Assembly (NCBI GenBank): GCA_030704615.1
Contig: CM060733.1
Coordinates: forward strand, 34,722,001 to 34,786,000
DNA from: Takakia lepidozioides
Lineage: Eukaryota > Streptophyta > Takakiopsida > Takakiales > Takakiaceae
Direction of reading: 5' to 3'
Length of the DNA stretch: 64,000 bases
Shown: positions 47,251-57,689 of the stretch, piece by piece
Numbering within the stretch: the first letter of the stretch is position 1
How the letters are laid out: every line of letters begins with the position of its first letter
Position numbers and translations under genes: made by a program
The notes under the pieces: model-generated
Told to the model about the DNA's origin: nothing
Databases searched by the model: none
What the model saw: only the letters and a program-made list of their open reading frames with translations

Positions 47251-47937
47251 ATGGCAGGGGGAAGGAGGTTAGAGGTGTGGAGGATGGGTATGGTACGCTA
47301 TGCAGAGGCGCTGGCCCTGCAGAATGAGCTGGTGGCACAGCGCCGTGCAGGGGATATCTGTGATACCGTGTTGTCATTGCAGCATCCCCCAACATTCACC
47401 GTGGGAAAGCGGCGCACTCTCCACAACCTTCTCTCCTCTGCTGACACTCTTCAGAGCCTGGGAGCTGAGGTCCATCATGCTGAAAGGGGTGGCGACATCA
47501 CGTTCCATGGACCCCGGCAGGCAATTCTGTATCCCATAATATCGTTGAGAGAGCTAGGGCTGGGGGCCCGCACGTATGTTGTTGGCCTGGAGGACCATGT
47601 AAGGGCTGGTCTGTACGGGGTGAATGCCAAGGGAAGAATGGAGAAACAGACGGGAGTGTGGGTGGATGACCGCAAGATCGGTGCCATTGGGGTGAGGATC
47701 TCGTCTGGCGGCATTACCTCGCACGGCCTCGCCTTCAACATAGATCCTGATCTAAGCTTCTTTTCACACATTGTGCCATGTGGAATCGCAGACAAGGAGG
47801 TGACTTCTCTGATCAGAGAAAGCTCTTCAGTGGTGCCCAAGGAAGAGGAGGTGACTCAGCAGCTAATTCAGAGCCTTGCCGAAGTGTTTGGGTTTCAAGC
47901 ATTCAAGCGGGCCTCTGATTTGGAGAAGCCCTCATAG
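47251..47937 (+). CDS. LIP2: Octanoyl-ACP:protein N-octanoyltransferase, LIP2-like
   Basis: This LipB-family enzyme transfers octanoate from acyl carrier protein to lipoyl domains of 2-oxoacid dehydrogenases and glycine cleavage H protein, the first step of protein lipoylation, usually in mitochondria for LIP2. Recognisable blocks: RRLEVWRMGMVRYAEAL, LSLQHPPTFTVGKRR, RGGDITFHGPRQAILYPIIS, TGVWVDDRKIGAIGVRISSG (conserved Lys), GITSHGLAFNID and HIVPCGIADKEVTSL (catalytic Cys). It is intronless, 229 codons from the ATG at 47251; an in-frame ATG at 47227 would add eight residues. Two oddities: the usual GP[GH]Q is GPRQ, and the segment after GLEDHVRAGL is a few residues shorter than in flowering plants. 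Confidence 0.93.
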   Translation: MAGGRRLEVWRMGMVRYAEALALQNELVAQRRAGDICDTVLSLQHPPTFTVGKRRTLHNLLSSADTLQSLGAEVHHAERGGDITFHGPRQAILYPIISLRELGLGARTYVVGLEDHVRAGLYGVNAKGRMEKQTGVWVDDRKIGAIGVRISSGGITSHGLAFNIDPDLSFFSHIVPCGIADKEVTSLIRESSSVVPKEEEVTQQLIQSLAEVFGFQAFKRASDLEKPS

Positions 47938-49454
47938 GCATGACAGCAAGTGTAAAGCTGAGCACTGTTCTTGATGCAGCTTGCAGCTGTCACCCAACAT
48001 TCACCCAGCAAAGTCTGTCCATACTGCGGCTGGAGCACTGATCATCGAAGACTTGTTAGTGAGAAAGGTACTCATCTACATCTATTTCAAATGGCTTGCT
48101 AAAACACTTCTAATATCTTAACTCATAACCGAGCAGTTTGAAGACAAAACACAAACTGCAGCAGAAGCTGTGTTGACGTGACCAAGGTTCCGCTCTTACT
48201 TTTCGGGACAAGCTTTGCAATGGGGACAACAAGGGGAAGTGCAGAATGGGCAAACTACTAACTACTAACTTCTATAGTGACACTCCTGAAGTTGATATGG
48301 GTCCCTCAAGAGTACCTCAAGTAATTTTATCAATTGATGTGCAGAGCTACCCTAAGGATCAACCCTGCAACAATTCACCGAATATTGTGTAGCTCCTTCA
48401 GCTAGTGCTTCCATGTGACATGCAGTGCATACTTGAGGGGTTTACACCTTGGATTTTACACATCAGGACCTTCATGTCTATGAGACTCATACCTGCCTCG
48501 GTCTGGTGCAGAATCAGTCCGGTGTGAATCAACCAGGCGACAGGAAGCTGGCATTTTCTTGCAGGTCGGTGGCTAATTTGTCTTCATAGGTGCTCTTCAC
48601 TGGATTGAACATTAAGTCACCTGTTGAGGTCAATTAGCCGCACAACCTGCATTTTTGCATTATTTACTCTCTCAAGTCATGCTTCTTCTTGTTAGAAACA
48701 TGCAGTGTTGTATTGTCTTTTAGATCTCAGAAAGATACTCCTGTCTCTATCAGCATGTCAGATTCTGCCAGCTTCAGGCCAGTTGGAGTGTAGACCAGAT
48801 TGACATGTACAGCATATATCATGGACTTCAAAGAAGCCCTTGTCCTTTTGTGCCCTCAAAATGCCATGGATAGTTTTTGCATTGTGCTTCAACATTGGCC
48901 TTGCCCACAGCTCTGGTGCATGGAAGAGCTGCTCAGCACAAAGTGGCAGGGTAGAATCCAAGACCTCTGAGAATCTTGTTGAAGTATCGATTCATTCTGA
49001 AAGGTAAGCAGCTACAAAAGAAGTCTGCTATGTGTGGAGGCCATGAAGAAGACTCTCATACTTGCTCAATAAGATTCCTGTGATTTCAAGAGCATCACCC
49101 TTTGGATGAACAGGATATATGTCACTGGCAACCTGCCACTGATTAGTCAGTTCAATCCATCCTTGTCTCTCTAACATCAAATGCAAAAGGTGTATGGTTG
49201 TTGAGTGCTTGCTGCAGATGGTGAATATATAGTGAAGCTTAGAGGTAGATAATAATCACGCACCAGGCCACTCCACATCTTGTTGGCTGCACATAGATCC
49301 TAAAAAATGAGTACAACTAAATCCACTCTAGAAGGTTGTGTATGTAGGATGTATGATAGCTATAGCCAAGAATAGAAGGAGGATATTTTCCTAATACACA
49401 TGTGTTTCCAAGAGAAAAAGGACATCACAATGCAAGAAAGAACAGAAGGCACTT
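47938..49454. other. No gene recognised
   Basis: The left part is probably the LIP2 3' UTR. A minus-strand frame at 48758-48961 (LPLCAEQLFHAPELWARPML) has coding character but no family I know; it might be a further relic of the gene fragment to its right. Confidence 0.35.
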
Positions 49455-49906
49455 TGAGAAAGTTTACTTTCAGCAAAGATGAGCCGTGCCAGATCTTCTA
49501 TGACGCGAATGTCATGATGTGGAGGTGGGCTGATAAGGCCCACTCCCTATGTAGAATTGTGTGATAGCTATGTCTCCAATCACCCTATGGCCCAGCAACT
49601 CTCCACCCTCCTTGGCTCCCTGTTTTTCACATGATAAAAGATTCATCTTAACATTAGCAAAAGAAGCTTGAATCCGAAACACCATTTATGAAAATCATAG
49701 GAGTTCAGTTGCATAAGAAGAATGAATGACGATAAATATGTACCTGGGCCATCTTAATTTGAAGTTCATCAGCGTTGGTGAGAGTGACTCCAAAGTACCC
49801 ACTGGCAGCCTGCTTTATTGCACTGCGCTTTGGGTTCATGAAATCATTTTTGAGAGGTTCAAGCCTTCTTGGATTCTCTCCTCCCTCACCTACACTCATC
49901 ATAATC
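49455..49906 (-). pseudogene. Glutamate synthase (GOGAT) fragment, two exons
   Basis: Read on the minus strand. Exon 49906-49744 encodes [13 protein letters not shown], then [20 protein letters not shown] and [13 protein letters not shown], ending at CAG/GTACAT. The next exon starts at 49619 after an AG: GAKEGGELLGHRVIGDIAIT. After a one-base frame break near 49535 it continues [20 protein letters not shown]. These are the highly conserved FMN/Fe-S central-domain segments of glutamate synthase, which makes glutamate from glutamine and 2-oxoglutarate in plastids. The retained intron shows a DNA-level copy. The rest of the roughly 1500-2200-residue enzyme is missing. Confidence 0.88.
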
Positions 49907-50052
49907 TTGTCAAAACAAACACAACTGTGACAAAAACTAACAAGAGATATTCTACATTGACTGCTATGTCGTGCGCATACATATCGCTACACAACTACAT
50001 CGTTGTCCAAACCACACCACACATATATGCACCATAAAGTAGTCTGCCACAA
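49907..50052. other. Short spacer, no gene
   Basis: I see nothing recognisable between the GOGAT fragment and the direct repeat. Confidence 0.3.
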
Positions 50053-50412
50053 TGATTGACAAGCTAAGAGACACACTGTTCACACCAGAAACAACATGAA
50101 TCCATCAGCATCACTCTTTAAAAACAGAAGTCGAGCCAAGGGCACCCCAAGCTATGGGGACTCCACCCCACAACAACCTATCCTCCTATCATAAGCACAC
50201 TCAGTTCTAAACGCATGAAGGAGCTCGGTCGCGCAGGCTCAACTCGAGAGAGATGAGCTGCGCGACTGACGCTCTCGTGAAGATAAGATGGTTCAGGTGT
50301 CAAACTCAAACTTGACACCTGACTTAACACTTGAACTAAATCCAAGTGTTAAATACAAATAACTAGTTTTATTCTAGTTAGTTTCACACTGTGTTTATTT
50401 AACTTGACAGCT
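50053..50412. repeat. 360-bp direct repeat, copy 1 (LTR-like)
   Basis: This is nearly identical to 61539-61899 in the same orientation, starting tgattgacaagctaagagac and ending tttaacttgacagct. The TG...CA-like ends suggest an LTR, but no primer-binding site, polypurine tract or target-site duplication is evident, and the flanks differ. Confidence 0.9.
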
Positions 50413-50856
50413 GTCGTGCGCATCATCTGCTTCTCGGAGGGTTTTCCGTAAAGGCCCGGAGAATTTAATCCATACAATGGCAACCTAGGTGAGGTACCGA
50501 ATCAACTCTGAAGCAGTGGCTATGGCGCCACCAGTGATTGCCGTGCGAATCATCTTGTCGTGATTAAAAGTGATCACGCTTTGTCACCCTTTCGTTCTTC
50601 AACATTGAGAAGGCCTCTAGCAATGTTCCATGAGTAGCTTCCACCCCTCCAATCTTGATGAAGCCGTCCAAAGTGTAGTTCAGAAAAGGATGGCCCAAGT
50701 CCACCAGCACATCTATAGTGGGAGAGTCAACTCTTGCTGATAGCCTCGAGTGCGGCATTTCGCTCTGCTTTTCACACCCAAGTTCTTCTTTCCTGCATCG
50801 GCAACAAATCTCTCTCTGCTGTCGCTGACGGATGGAGAGAGACACGGAGAGATGGA

Positions 50857-51043
50857 GATCTCATTGATGGCAAGAATCTGCCCGTGGGACCTCTTCACCT
50901 TCTTCAACTTCTGAGGAAGTACCAAAACTTGGACTTTGCCCGCACCTCGTTGGTCGCCCACAACGTCATGCGGTACGCCTTCGGCTGCTCATCGGTTGGG
51001 GTAGGCAGTGCTCGCCCCACCACCTGGTACTGGTGAAACTCAT
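50857..51043 (-). pseudogene. Ribosomal protein eL20 (L18a) 5' fragment
   Basis: The minus strand reads [40 protein letters not shown], then after a one-base loss KKVKRSHGQILAINEI, where similarity ends abruptly. This is the N-terminal third of the cytosolic 60S protein L18a (eL20). The missing base is one A in an AGAAAG context (FLRK expected). It sits directly downstream of the PsaG fragment on the same strand. Confidence 0.88.
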
Positions 51044-51121
51044 GGCTCCTGCCTGCTCTCTCTCTCGGATCAGCAGAAGCTAGAAGGAGCGCGAGACGGC
51101 CAATGCAGGGCGCTGCCGAGT

Positions 51122-51560
51122 CTAAAAAGGTAGGCTCATAACCATTGGTTGCAATGGCCAGGATGGCGAAACCAATGGCATGACCCAGAGCTCCCCAAGC
51201 AAGCACATCGACGAGGGTGAAACCAGCGGGGTCATTCGTCTTCAAAAAGCCAACGACCTCCTGTGCCCGGCTATCACCTCCTCGAAGTGAGTAACGCCAT
51301 TTTGTACAGGAGTCATTGCCTTGCAACATTGTCTCTCTGGAAGGGGAGGAACACAAATCGTCCCAGAAACAGAAGAGCTCCGGTGCTCAAGGAGATCACA
51401 ACCGCTGCATTGCATGTGGTCTTCGCCGAGGACTTGGCGATTCTAGTTTGGCTCGAAAACGACCGGTTGCTCATTGCCAGGGAATCCAGTCGGTTGCCAG
51501 ATCGCAGGCCGGGGAAGCTGGCCTGGACGGAGGCCACTCTTGCAACCTTCTCTTCCCGGA
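51122..51560 (-). pseudogene. Photosystem I subunit V (PsaG) pseudogene
   Basis: The minus strand encodes a possible transit region (SFSSQTRIAKSSAKTTCNA). Then come [20 protein letters not shown] and FQRDNVARQ (first membrane helix), and in another frame [20 protein letters not shown] and [20 protein letters not shown] (second helix), ending NGYEPTF. PsaG is a two-helix photosystem I subunit that helps bind LHCI. Two apparent one-base deletions (after VARQ and before GGDSRA) break the frame, and no clear start Met is in frame. I read it as a pseudogene or captured fragment. If both indels were assembly errors it could be a real gene. Confidence 0.82.
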
Positions 51561-51799
51561 CAGAGTGGGAATGCCAGTGGCCACCCATGAAGATGCAGCA
51601 CAGGCAGCCATTATTGAAACAAACCGTATCAAAATCTGCACAAACTGTAGGCGAAGCTTCAGAGACGGGCGCTGTGTGCAAAGATCTGTGCAAGACCTGC
51701 GAGCTAGAGCGACAAGCCTGTGGTGGTGCACCTGTAACTGCAAATGAAACCTGGGAACGGTTTTTAATGGCGGTTTTTAACGTTTTGGTGTTAAAAAAT

Positions 51800-51825
51800 A
51801 AAAATAAAAAATAAAAATAAACCTT
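51800..51825. repeat. A-rich simple repeat
   Basis: aaaaataaaaataaaa-type sequence lies between the PsaG fragment and the Gypsy element. Confidence 0.7.
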
Positions 51826-52076
51826 TTGATCTAATTTAAATGATTTAGAGCCTGGTTGGCCATATCTTTGTCAAATGAGCTCCGTTTGACTCAGTTTTGG
51901 GGGGATAGCTGCAGAAAGGGGAAATCTACTTATCTAGACCTGGTTTCTTTTTTTGGGACTCTGCTAAAAATCTATGGAATTTTTAGAGTGTGAGTGTGCC
52001 GTGAAAGATCCACAATTCTGTTTCTAGAACCTGTTCTGGTCTATTTGAGAGACAAATCTGTGGATGTCCTCCTTGT

Positions 52077-54890
52077 ATGGCTGGGGGAAATGAGGACGTA
52101 ATTGAAGGGCAGGTCTCTTCTCTTAGCTTGTGCACACAATGGGACAGGATTTATGTTTCCCAAGGAACTCAGACTGATTTGAGTGGAGAACAGTTGGACG
52201 AGTTGATTGCATACTGGGAGTCAGGCATTAGCAGTAGACAACAGACTGCTGTAGTTGGCGTTGAGGGCCTCAATATCGCTTTGGACAGTCAGAACTCTGT
52301 TGGAGCCAGCAGTTCTGCAGCTGTAAGTGAAATACCAAAGTGGGTGAAAGCTAGGCTTGGAACACAGCCAAAGACAGCCCCGGGGACCAAGGTGTTCAGC
52401 CACAGGCTGTGGTGTACTGGAGCAGAGGAGCAGGAGCTACACAAGTTTTTGTGCAATCAGATAGCGTTGCAGCCGGACACGCTCTGCACAAGGCAACCAC
52501 GAGCGGGGTTTCATTAGCGAGGACAAGTTTGTTCTGTTTGAAAGGAGATGCAGTCATTCGCAATGAGACACCCGCACCGTTTCAAAGCTTTCGAGTTGAG
52601 AGACTATTAGACCCTACCTTTGTTTTCTTTAGTGTTCAGTGAGCGGGACAGCAGAGTGTTGCTTTGTCTCTACCTGGCAGAAAGAGGAGGAGGGTTGGTT
52701 AGAGCGAGCTACTGTAGTAGCTTGGGACAAGGTTAGTGGCAGGTTTCTGGACATAGATAACCTCCTACCCTACCATCATGTAGAGCGAGCACTTTGAGAG
52801 AAGTCGGGAGTTGATAGCATAGATCAGGATTAGATCTTGCTTGGGCAGGCTTCTATGTTCCCCTCCATCTCTGACTATTTTCATTACCTTGTACTCGTAG
52901 TTGCCAAAGCCTCTCTTGGTGGAGGCCAGTCAGTCCGGGGTTTTGGGCTGGGATATTCTGCACGATCAGCATTGCAGCTGGATTTTGGTGTGGGGGGTGT
53001 TGATGTTTGATTTCTTGTGTTTGGATCCCCCCCAACACCTGCATGCTTGACTGTGCGCCATGTTGGTTTTTGTGTGGGCGCTTGCTTTCATAGGGATTAT
53101 TATTTCGATCACCGGTCAATCCTAGAGTATGCTGTCGGTGGTGAGGCTGGAGTGATGACCCAGCAAGACCACCAGTGTTTCTTCTATGGTGAGCTGGGTT
53201 GATGACCAGCCAACCATATATAGTTCTTGCGGTGGATGCAGGTGCAAGGTGCCCTGAGCCATTGGGATATGATCCTTAGACTGCAACAGGTGCCCACCCG
53301 TGTCACTATTAGATTAGTACTAGAGCCTTATAGTGTCACTGGAGAGAGGTGCACATTGTGAGTGTCATTACAGAGTTACCCAAGGGTTTTGAGGGGAGTA
53401 CGGCTACAGGCAGTAACAGTGAGAGTGGTTCACAAGACGAGGTATTCGGTTCAGACCACCTTCAACCGCCACCCTCAACTATTGTAGAGTCAGACACAGA
53501 CTCGGAGGCTTCATCAAACATGTGCAGTTTCATTTTCGCCATTGTTGGGGACGACATGGAAAGGATGTATGGAGCTACCAAGGGGCCTCGTAGGTACTCT
53601 GGAGCTGTGGGCACAATCGAGTTGGATGACTTTATATCCAGGAGTTCGACAGCTGGTGTGATTTGCAGCAGATGCGCAATCCACAACTATTCACCCCATT
53701 CATGGCGTGGAAGGGACTGTTCCAGCATTTGGAAGGCCCCGCCTATGGACGATTACCACGAGTTCAGGCGAGGACATGAAGCAAGAGATTGAGGAGTGGA
53801 GGATGTATTGGTCACCCCTGACTATGTTTCCATTACTGGAGGCACGATGCGACCAGTAGCTGCAATCAGTAACCAATATCTCCCACTGCCAGCACTATGA
53901 GTAGTGGAACAAATAGTGCCACTTCTGCAGGTGGTACTAGTTCAAAAGGTGCTACTACTCCTCCTGCCACGACTACAACACATGTGCCTAGATTCAACCC
54001 GGTGGTGGAGTTCTTCCAGGAGTTGCGGAGGAATTACCAAGATGTACGGACAGAGAAGCTGCGAAGTTTGCAAGACTTCCAGCGCAAACCCAATGAAAGC
54101 CTGCGAGAGGTACACTCGTATGAGGCGCTTGATAAGTGTGACCCAAGGGGTTACTGAAGCTCAGGCAATCCAATTTTGGTATGGAATTCTGGACAAGGAG
54201 CTCAAGAGAAGGGTGCGAGATGCAACCCTGTTACAAGCAGCCCAACCCACATTAGCAGATGTGTTTCTGCTGGCTGAGCGGATTGAGCTCAACATGTGAG
54301 GAGCGAGTTGTCACCATTGGATTTGGCAAGGACATGCCTGCACGAGGCGCAGCTGCCAGCCCACAAGCACAAGGTACTGCCCAGCAACGTGGTCAGGGGG
54401 GCAGGTTTCCCAACCCAAGTTCCATGGATTTTATAGGGGACCTCAGGTGCAGAGGCCCGTGGCATCTTTTACAGGCCAACAACAACCAGGGGTGGTATGT
54501 TGGACATGTGGAGGACCCCATGTCAAGAAGATTGCCCAGAGAATGGCAGAAGGCCGGCACACACAACCTGCACAGTTGCAGTGTGGGCATTGTGGCAAGT
54601 ATGGACATGGAGATGCCCAGTGTTATGACTTGCACCTTGAGTTGCGCCCAGGCCAGTTCCAAGGGAACAATGGTGGCCGGGGGCGAGGTGGACCAGCCCA
54701 GAGGACGAGGTGGTCGGGCACGAGGTGCAGGCCAAGGGCAAGCTCAACATGGCCAAGGACGCGGAGGTCAGGGTGTTGCCAAGGCATGGCCAACCGGCTT
54801 CAGCAGCTAGAGCAGAGGCTCGCTGCCATGGCTACAGCTCAGGCGGTACCGGCTCCCAGGCGGGATGGTCCCACCTCCTGTTCCTGAGGG
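52077..54890 (+). pseudogene. gag: Gypsy-DNMT element: leader and gag
   Basis: A leader frame (MAGGNEDVIEGQVSSLSL, 52077-52517) is followed by frame-broken sequence. Gag-like blocks then appear: YSGAVGTIELDDFI, DSWCDLQQMRNPQLFTPFMA, WKGLFQHLEGP (53.6-53.75 kb), RFNPVVEFFQELRRNYQDVR, ESLREVYTRMRRLISVTQGV and LAERIELNM (54.0-54.3 kb). A CCHC knuckle reads CGHCGKYGHGDAQC (about 54.57 kb), preceded by a CWTCGGPH half-knuckle and followed by a Gly/Arg-rich tail. Gag would package element RNA. At least four frame changes are required. Confidence 0.75.
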
Positions 54891-55499
54891 GAGATATGGG
54901 CATGGGATTCATGTGCGGAGCAACACTACCACTAGAGTAGGTGGAGTCTGCTGCAGCCGTGACTCGAGGAGCAGCACGAGTTCCTGAGCCACGAGGTGTA
55001 GAGGTGGAGTTGGATCCACAACGTGGGGAGGCAAGCCGTCAAGCGAGGCTGCCTCAGTCATTCATCTTGGCGGAGACAGTGTCAACACACCATGGCACCT
55101 AGTTTCTCGCCCGACTGTTACCGAGGCGGAGGGTTCTATGCCATTGGGGAGAGCTACACGTGCAATACTGACCTGCTGCCAAGGCTAGTGCAGCCGGTGT
55201 GTTGTTGGGGGCAGCCACCTCTGTGTGTCAAGCCCCCACTGTTCTCGGCAACCATGATTGCGACGCCGGGGGTAGACCAGCTGCAGTGTTCAGACTAGCA
55301 GCAACACTCTGTGAGAGTGGGGAGTCACTTCATCTTCTTCGGAGTTAGTGGAAGGTATAGTGGCAGAGGGATCCTTGGATTGAGGGTCACTGCCATGGCT
55401 GCGCCATGGCAAGCTGCAGCTGCCAGGTTGACGGAGCTGCCAGCTAGGCCAGCCTTTGAGCGCGCCATGGTGAACACCTGGAGTTGTCTTGTTAGACAC

Positions 55500-55985
55500 C
55501 AGGGAGGCATTTTCACTTGAGTGGACCGGCAGGCAAGAAGTACCGGCCACTGCGGGTCTTGTTGGACTCGGGAGCTCAGCCACTGATTTTGGGAGCTGCT
55601 ATTGCAGGTTTGGGCCATGGAGGCGGATATGGAGCCTTGTCTTTCCAGATACAGACATCTCTGGGAGGATCAGAGCAGGCTCGGGCATGACACGGCGTGA
55701 GTTGGCCATTGGAATACAAGCAATCATCCTGTAGATGGTCAGTGATGCGAGCCAAGGCCATTGTGACAGACGCGGTCTCTTACGATGTCCTCGTTGGTGG
55801 GGCAGTGTTATATCCCATGGGCTTCACCCTGGACTTTTGGGAGGAGTCAGCATCCTACAGCCTGGATGGCAGTCAGGGATGGTCATCGTGCACAGCTCCC
55901 GTGACATTCATTGGGGGTATTGCGGCTGCCCAACGGGGCAAGATGCCAACACTAGCCGCCTTTACAGCTGCAGTTAGTTGGCCTG
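55500..55985 (+). pseudogene. Gypsy-DNMT element: aspartic protease
   Basis: RVLLDSGAQPLILGAAIAGL (55.55-55.61 kb) carries the DSGA active site. After frame changes AIVTDAVSYDVLVGGAVLYP and MGFTLDFWEES (55.76-55.85 kb) form the usual second half ending in the D-V-L-x-G segment. Retropepsin would cleave Gag-Pol. Confidence 0.8.
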
Positions 55986-56233
55986 GAGAGTTGCTGGAGG
56001 GCAATGCCCATGCAGAGGATGTGCCACCTCCAGCAGAGCAGGATGACATGCATGGTATGGCGGAGTTGTCTGCCATGGTTGCTCACACTCCATTGTGGGG
56101 TACGAGCAAGGATTTGCAGCAGGTTGCGGATCGACGGGTGCAACAAGCCTGGGTAGAGGCTTTTGTACCGTCAGAGAGGAGGAGAGTGCGGGTATTGCAC
56201 CAGGACCACCTCAGTTGTCACCACATTGGATAC

Positions 56234-57240
56234 CACACCTATTGTGGCAGTATATGATGAAGGAATTTGCCTTCTGGACTTGTTTGGCGGGATCAGCACC
56301 GGATTGGCTGCTGTGCTATAGGCAGGTGTGCGACTAAGGCGTTACCTGTATGTGGAGAGGGATGAGACTGCACGACGCGTCTCATTGCACCATGTGGCTC
56401 AGTTGGTACAGCAGTACCCTGACTTGTTGCCTGTTTCTGCAGTTTGTGGATACCAACAAGCCTTATCAGCAGACATTTCATTGTTGGGGGCGCAAGATTT
56501 GGAGCAGGTTGGCTCCATTGATCTGATAGTGGCAGGTTGGCCCTACCAAGGGCATTCATCAGCCGGGCATGGCAATGGATTGCGAGACTCGAGGACGGGT
56601 CTGTTTTGGGAGATGGTGCGGGTTTTTTGCGCCACTTGCAGCTTCATCAAGCTGTATCTCCAGCATACATCTTGGAGAATGTGCCACTGATGGGTGATTC
56701 TCGGGCCAGGGTGATGGCCAGTGTGCATCAAGTCCGGTCGTGGCTTGGGTCAGCAGTGCTGCTGGATGCAGCTGCAGTGGGATCACGGGCTCATCGTCCA
56801 CGGCTTTGGTGGACTAACTTGATGCCACTCATACTGCTCAAGCATGCATTTGATGGGGTGCAGCGGCCAGCACACCTCACCGTGGATGGCATTTTGGACA
56901 CAGGGAGGCAGTCTCAACATGTGAGACACGATGACCGTTCGCCTTTGGCAGTGGTCAACAGGGTGTCAACCACGAGCAGCATTACCTACACTGCTCAGTT
57001 TCCCAGGATCCCATGCTTTTCGGGATGGTGGACCTGGCCTCTTGTGGGATAGCCAGTTGCAACAGTTAGTGGAGCCTAATGCCGACAGCGAGAGCGGGCT
57101 ATGGGATTTTCCACTGGGACCACGGCGGTGCCTTCTCTTTTTGAGGCATCACGTTGTCAGGTGTTGGGGCAAGCAATGGATCTCAATTGCTTGACCTGGA
57201 TTATCAGCTTGGCTATGGCTGAGCAACGTAAAGTGCGGAG
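56234..57240 (+). pseudogene. Cytosine-5 DNA methyltransferase domain inside Gypsy pol
   Basis: C5-methyltransferase motifs occur in order. Motif I is ICLLDLFGGISTGLAAVL (56271-56318, SAM binding), followed by a TAG (56319-56321) and YVERDETARRVS (II). Motif IV is IDLIVAGWPYQGHSSAGHGN, continuing GLRDSRTGLFWEMVRV. Motif VI is YILENVP (about 56665-56685), reached after a frameshift in a six-T run (56623-56628). Motif VIII-like is VGSRAHRPRLWWTNL (56777-56821). A variable target-recognition-like region follows, then the C-terminal block QRERAMGFSTGTTAVPSLFE and VLGQAMDLNCLTWIISLA (57087-57220). HRPRLWWTNL and the RERAMGF block resemble the DNMT3/phage-like branch rather than MET1 or CMT. The nucleophile of Pro-Cys is replaced by Tyr (codon 56544-56546), so this copy is inactive even apart from its stop. 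Confidence 0.88.
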
Positions 57241-57689
57241 TGCCCTTCCCTTGACGGTCTCTCTGCCTACCGAGACGGTACAGGCAGCGAGTGGGGGCGA
57301 GCCGGTGAGGACCACGGGGTGTAGACATCCATGGCACACGTGGGAGGTGCTCGAGTTCAGAGGAGTTGGCAGCCAAGGCAGCTGTGATGGATGAGGTTGG
57401 GGATTCTTCTCGGGATGAGGAGGTTCTCAATGATGAGATGATGGGGCAGGATGAGGCCTTGTCATTGACTGAGTAGAAGGGAGTACTGCTCAAGAGGTTG
57501 CAGCATAGCAACCACGGGACGCGTCCTCTACCTCTAAGCCCACGGACTTAAGGTTGCAGTTACGGAGGACAATTGGGAGCCTGACATTGGACCCATTGTC
57601 ACCGGAGGAGAGAGACGACGTATACGGCGGTTCCGAGGGCTTACAGGAATTGCTTTGCCTTCAGTTTGAAGGACTTGAGCACTGAAGGG

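Noticed and set aside
51122-51560. Functional PsaG gene
   Set aside because: Two frame breaks, no in-frame start and a fused eL20 fragment downstream; kept as a pseudogene unless the indels are errors.
56234-57240. DIRS-type adenine methyltransferase
   Set aside because: Motif order and the ENV and WPY/PC-like motifs fit cytosine-5 enzymes. The integrase is a DDE type, not a tyrosine recombinase.
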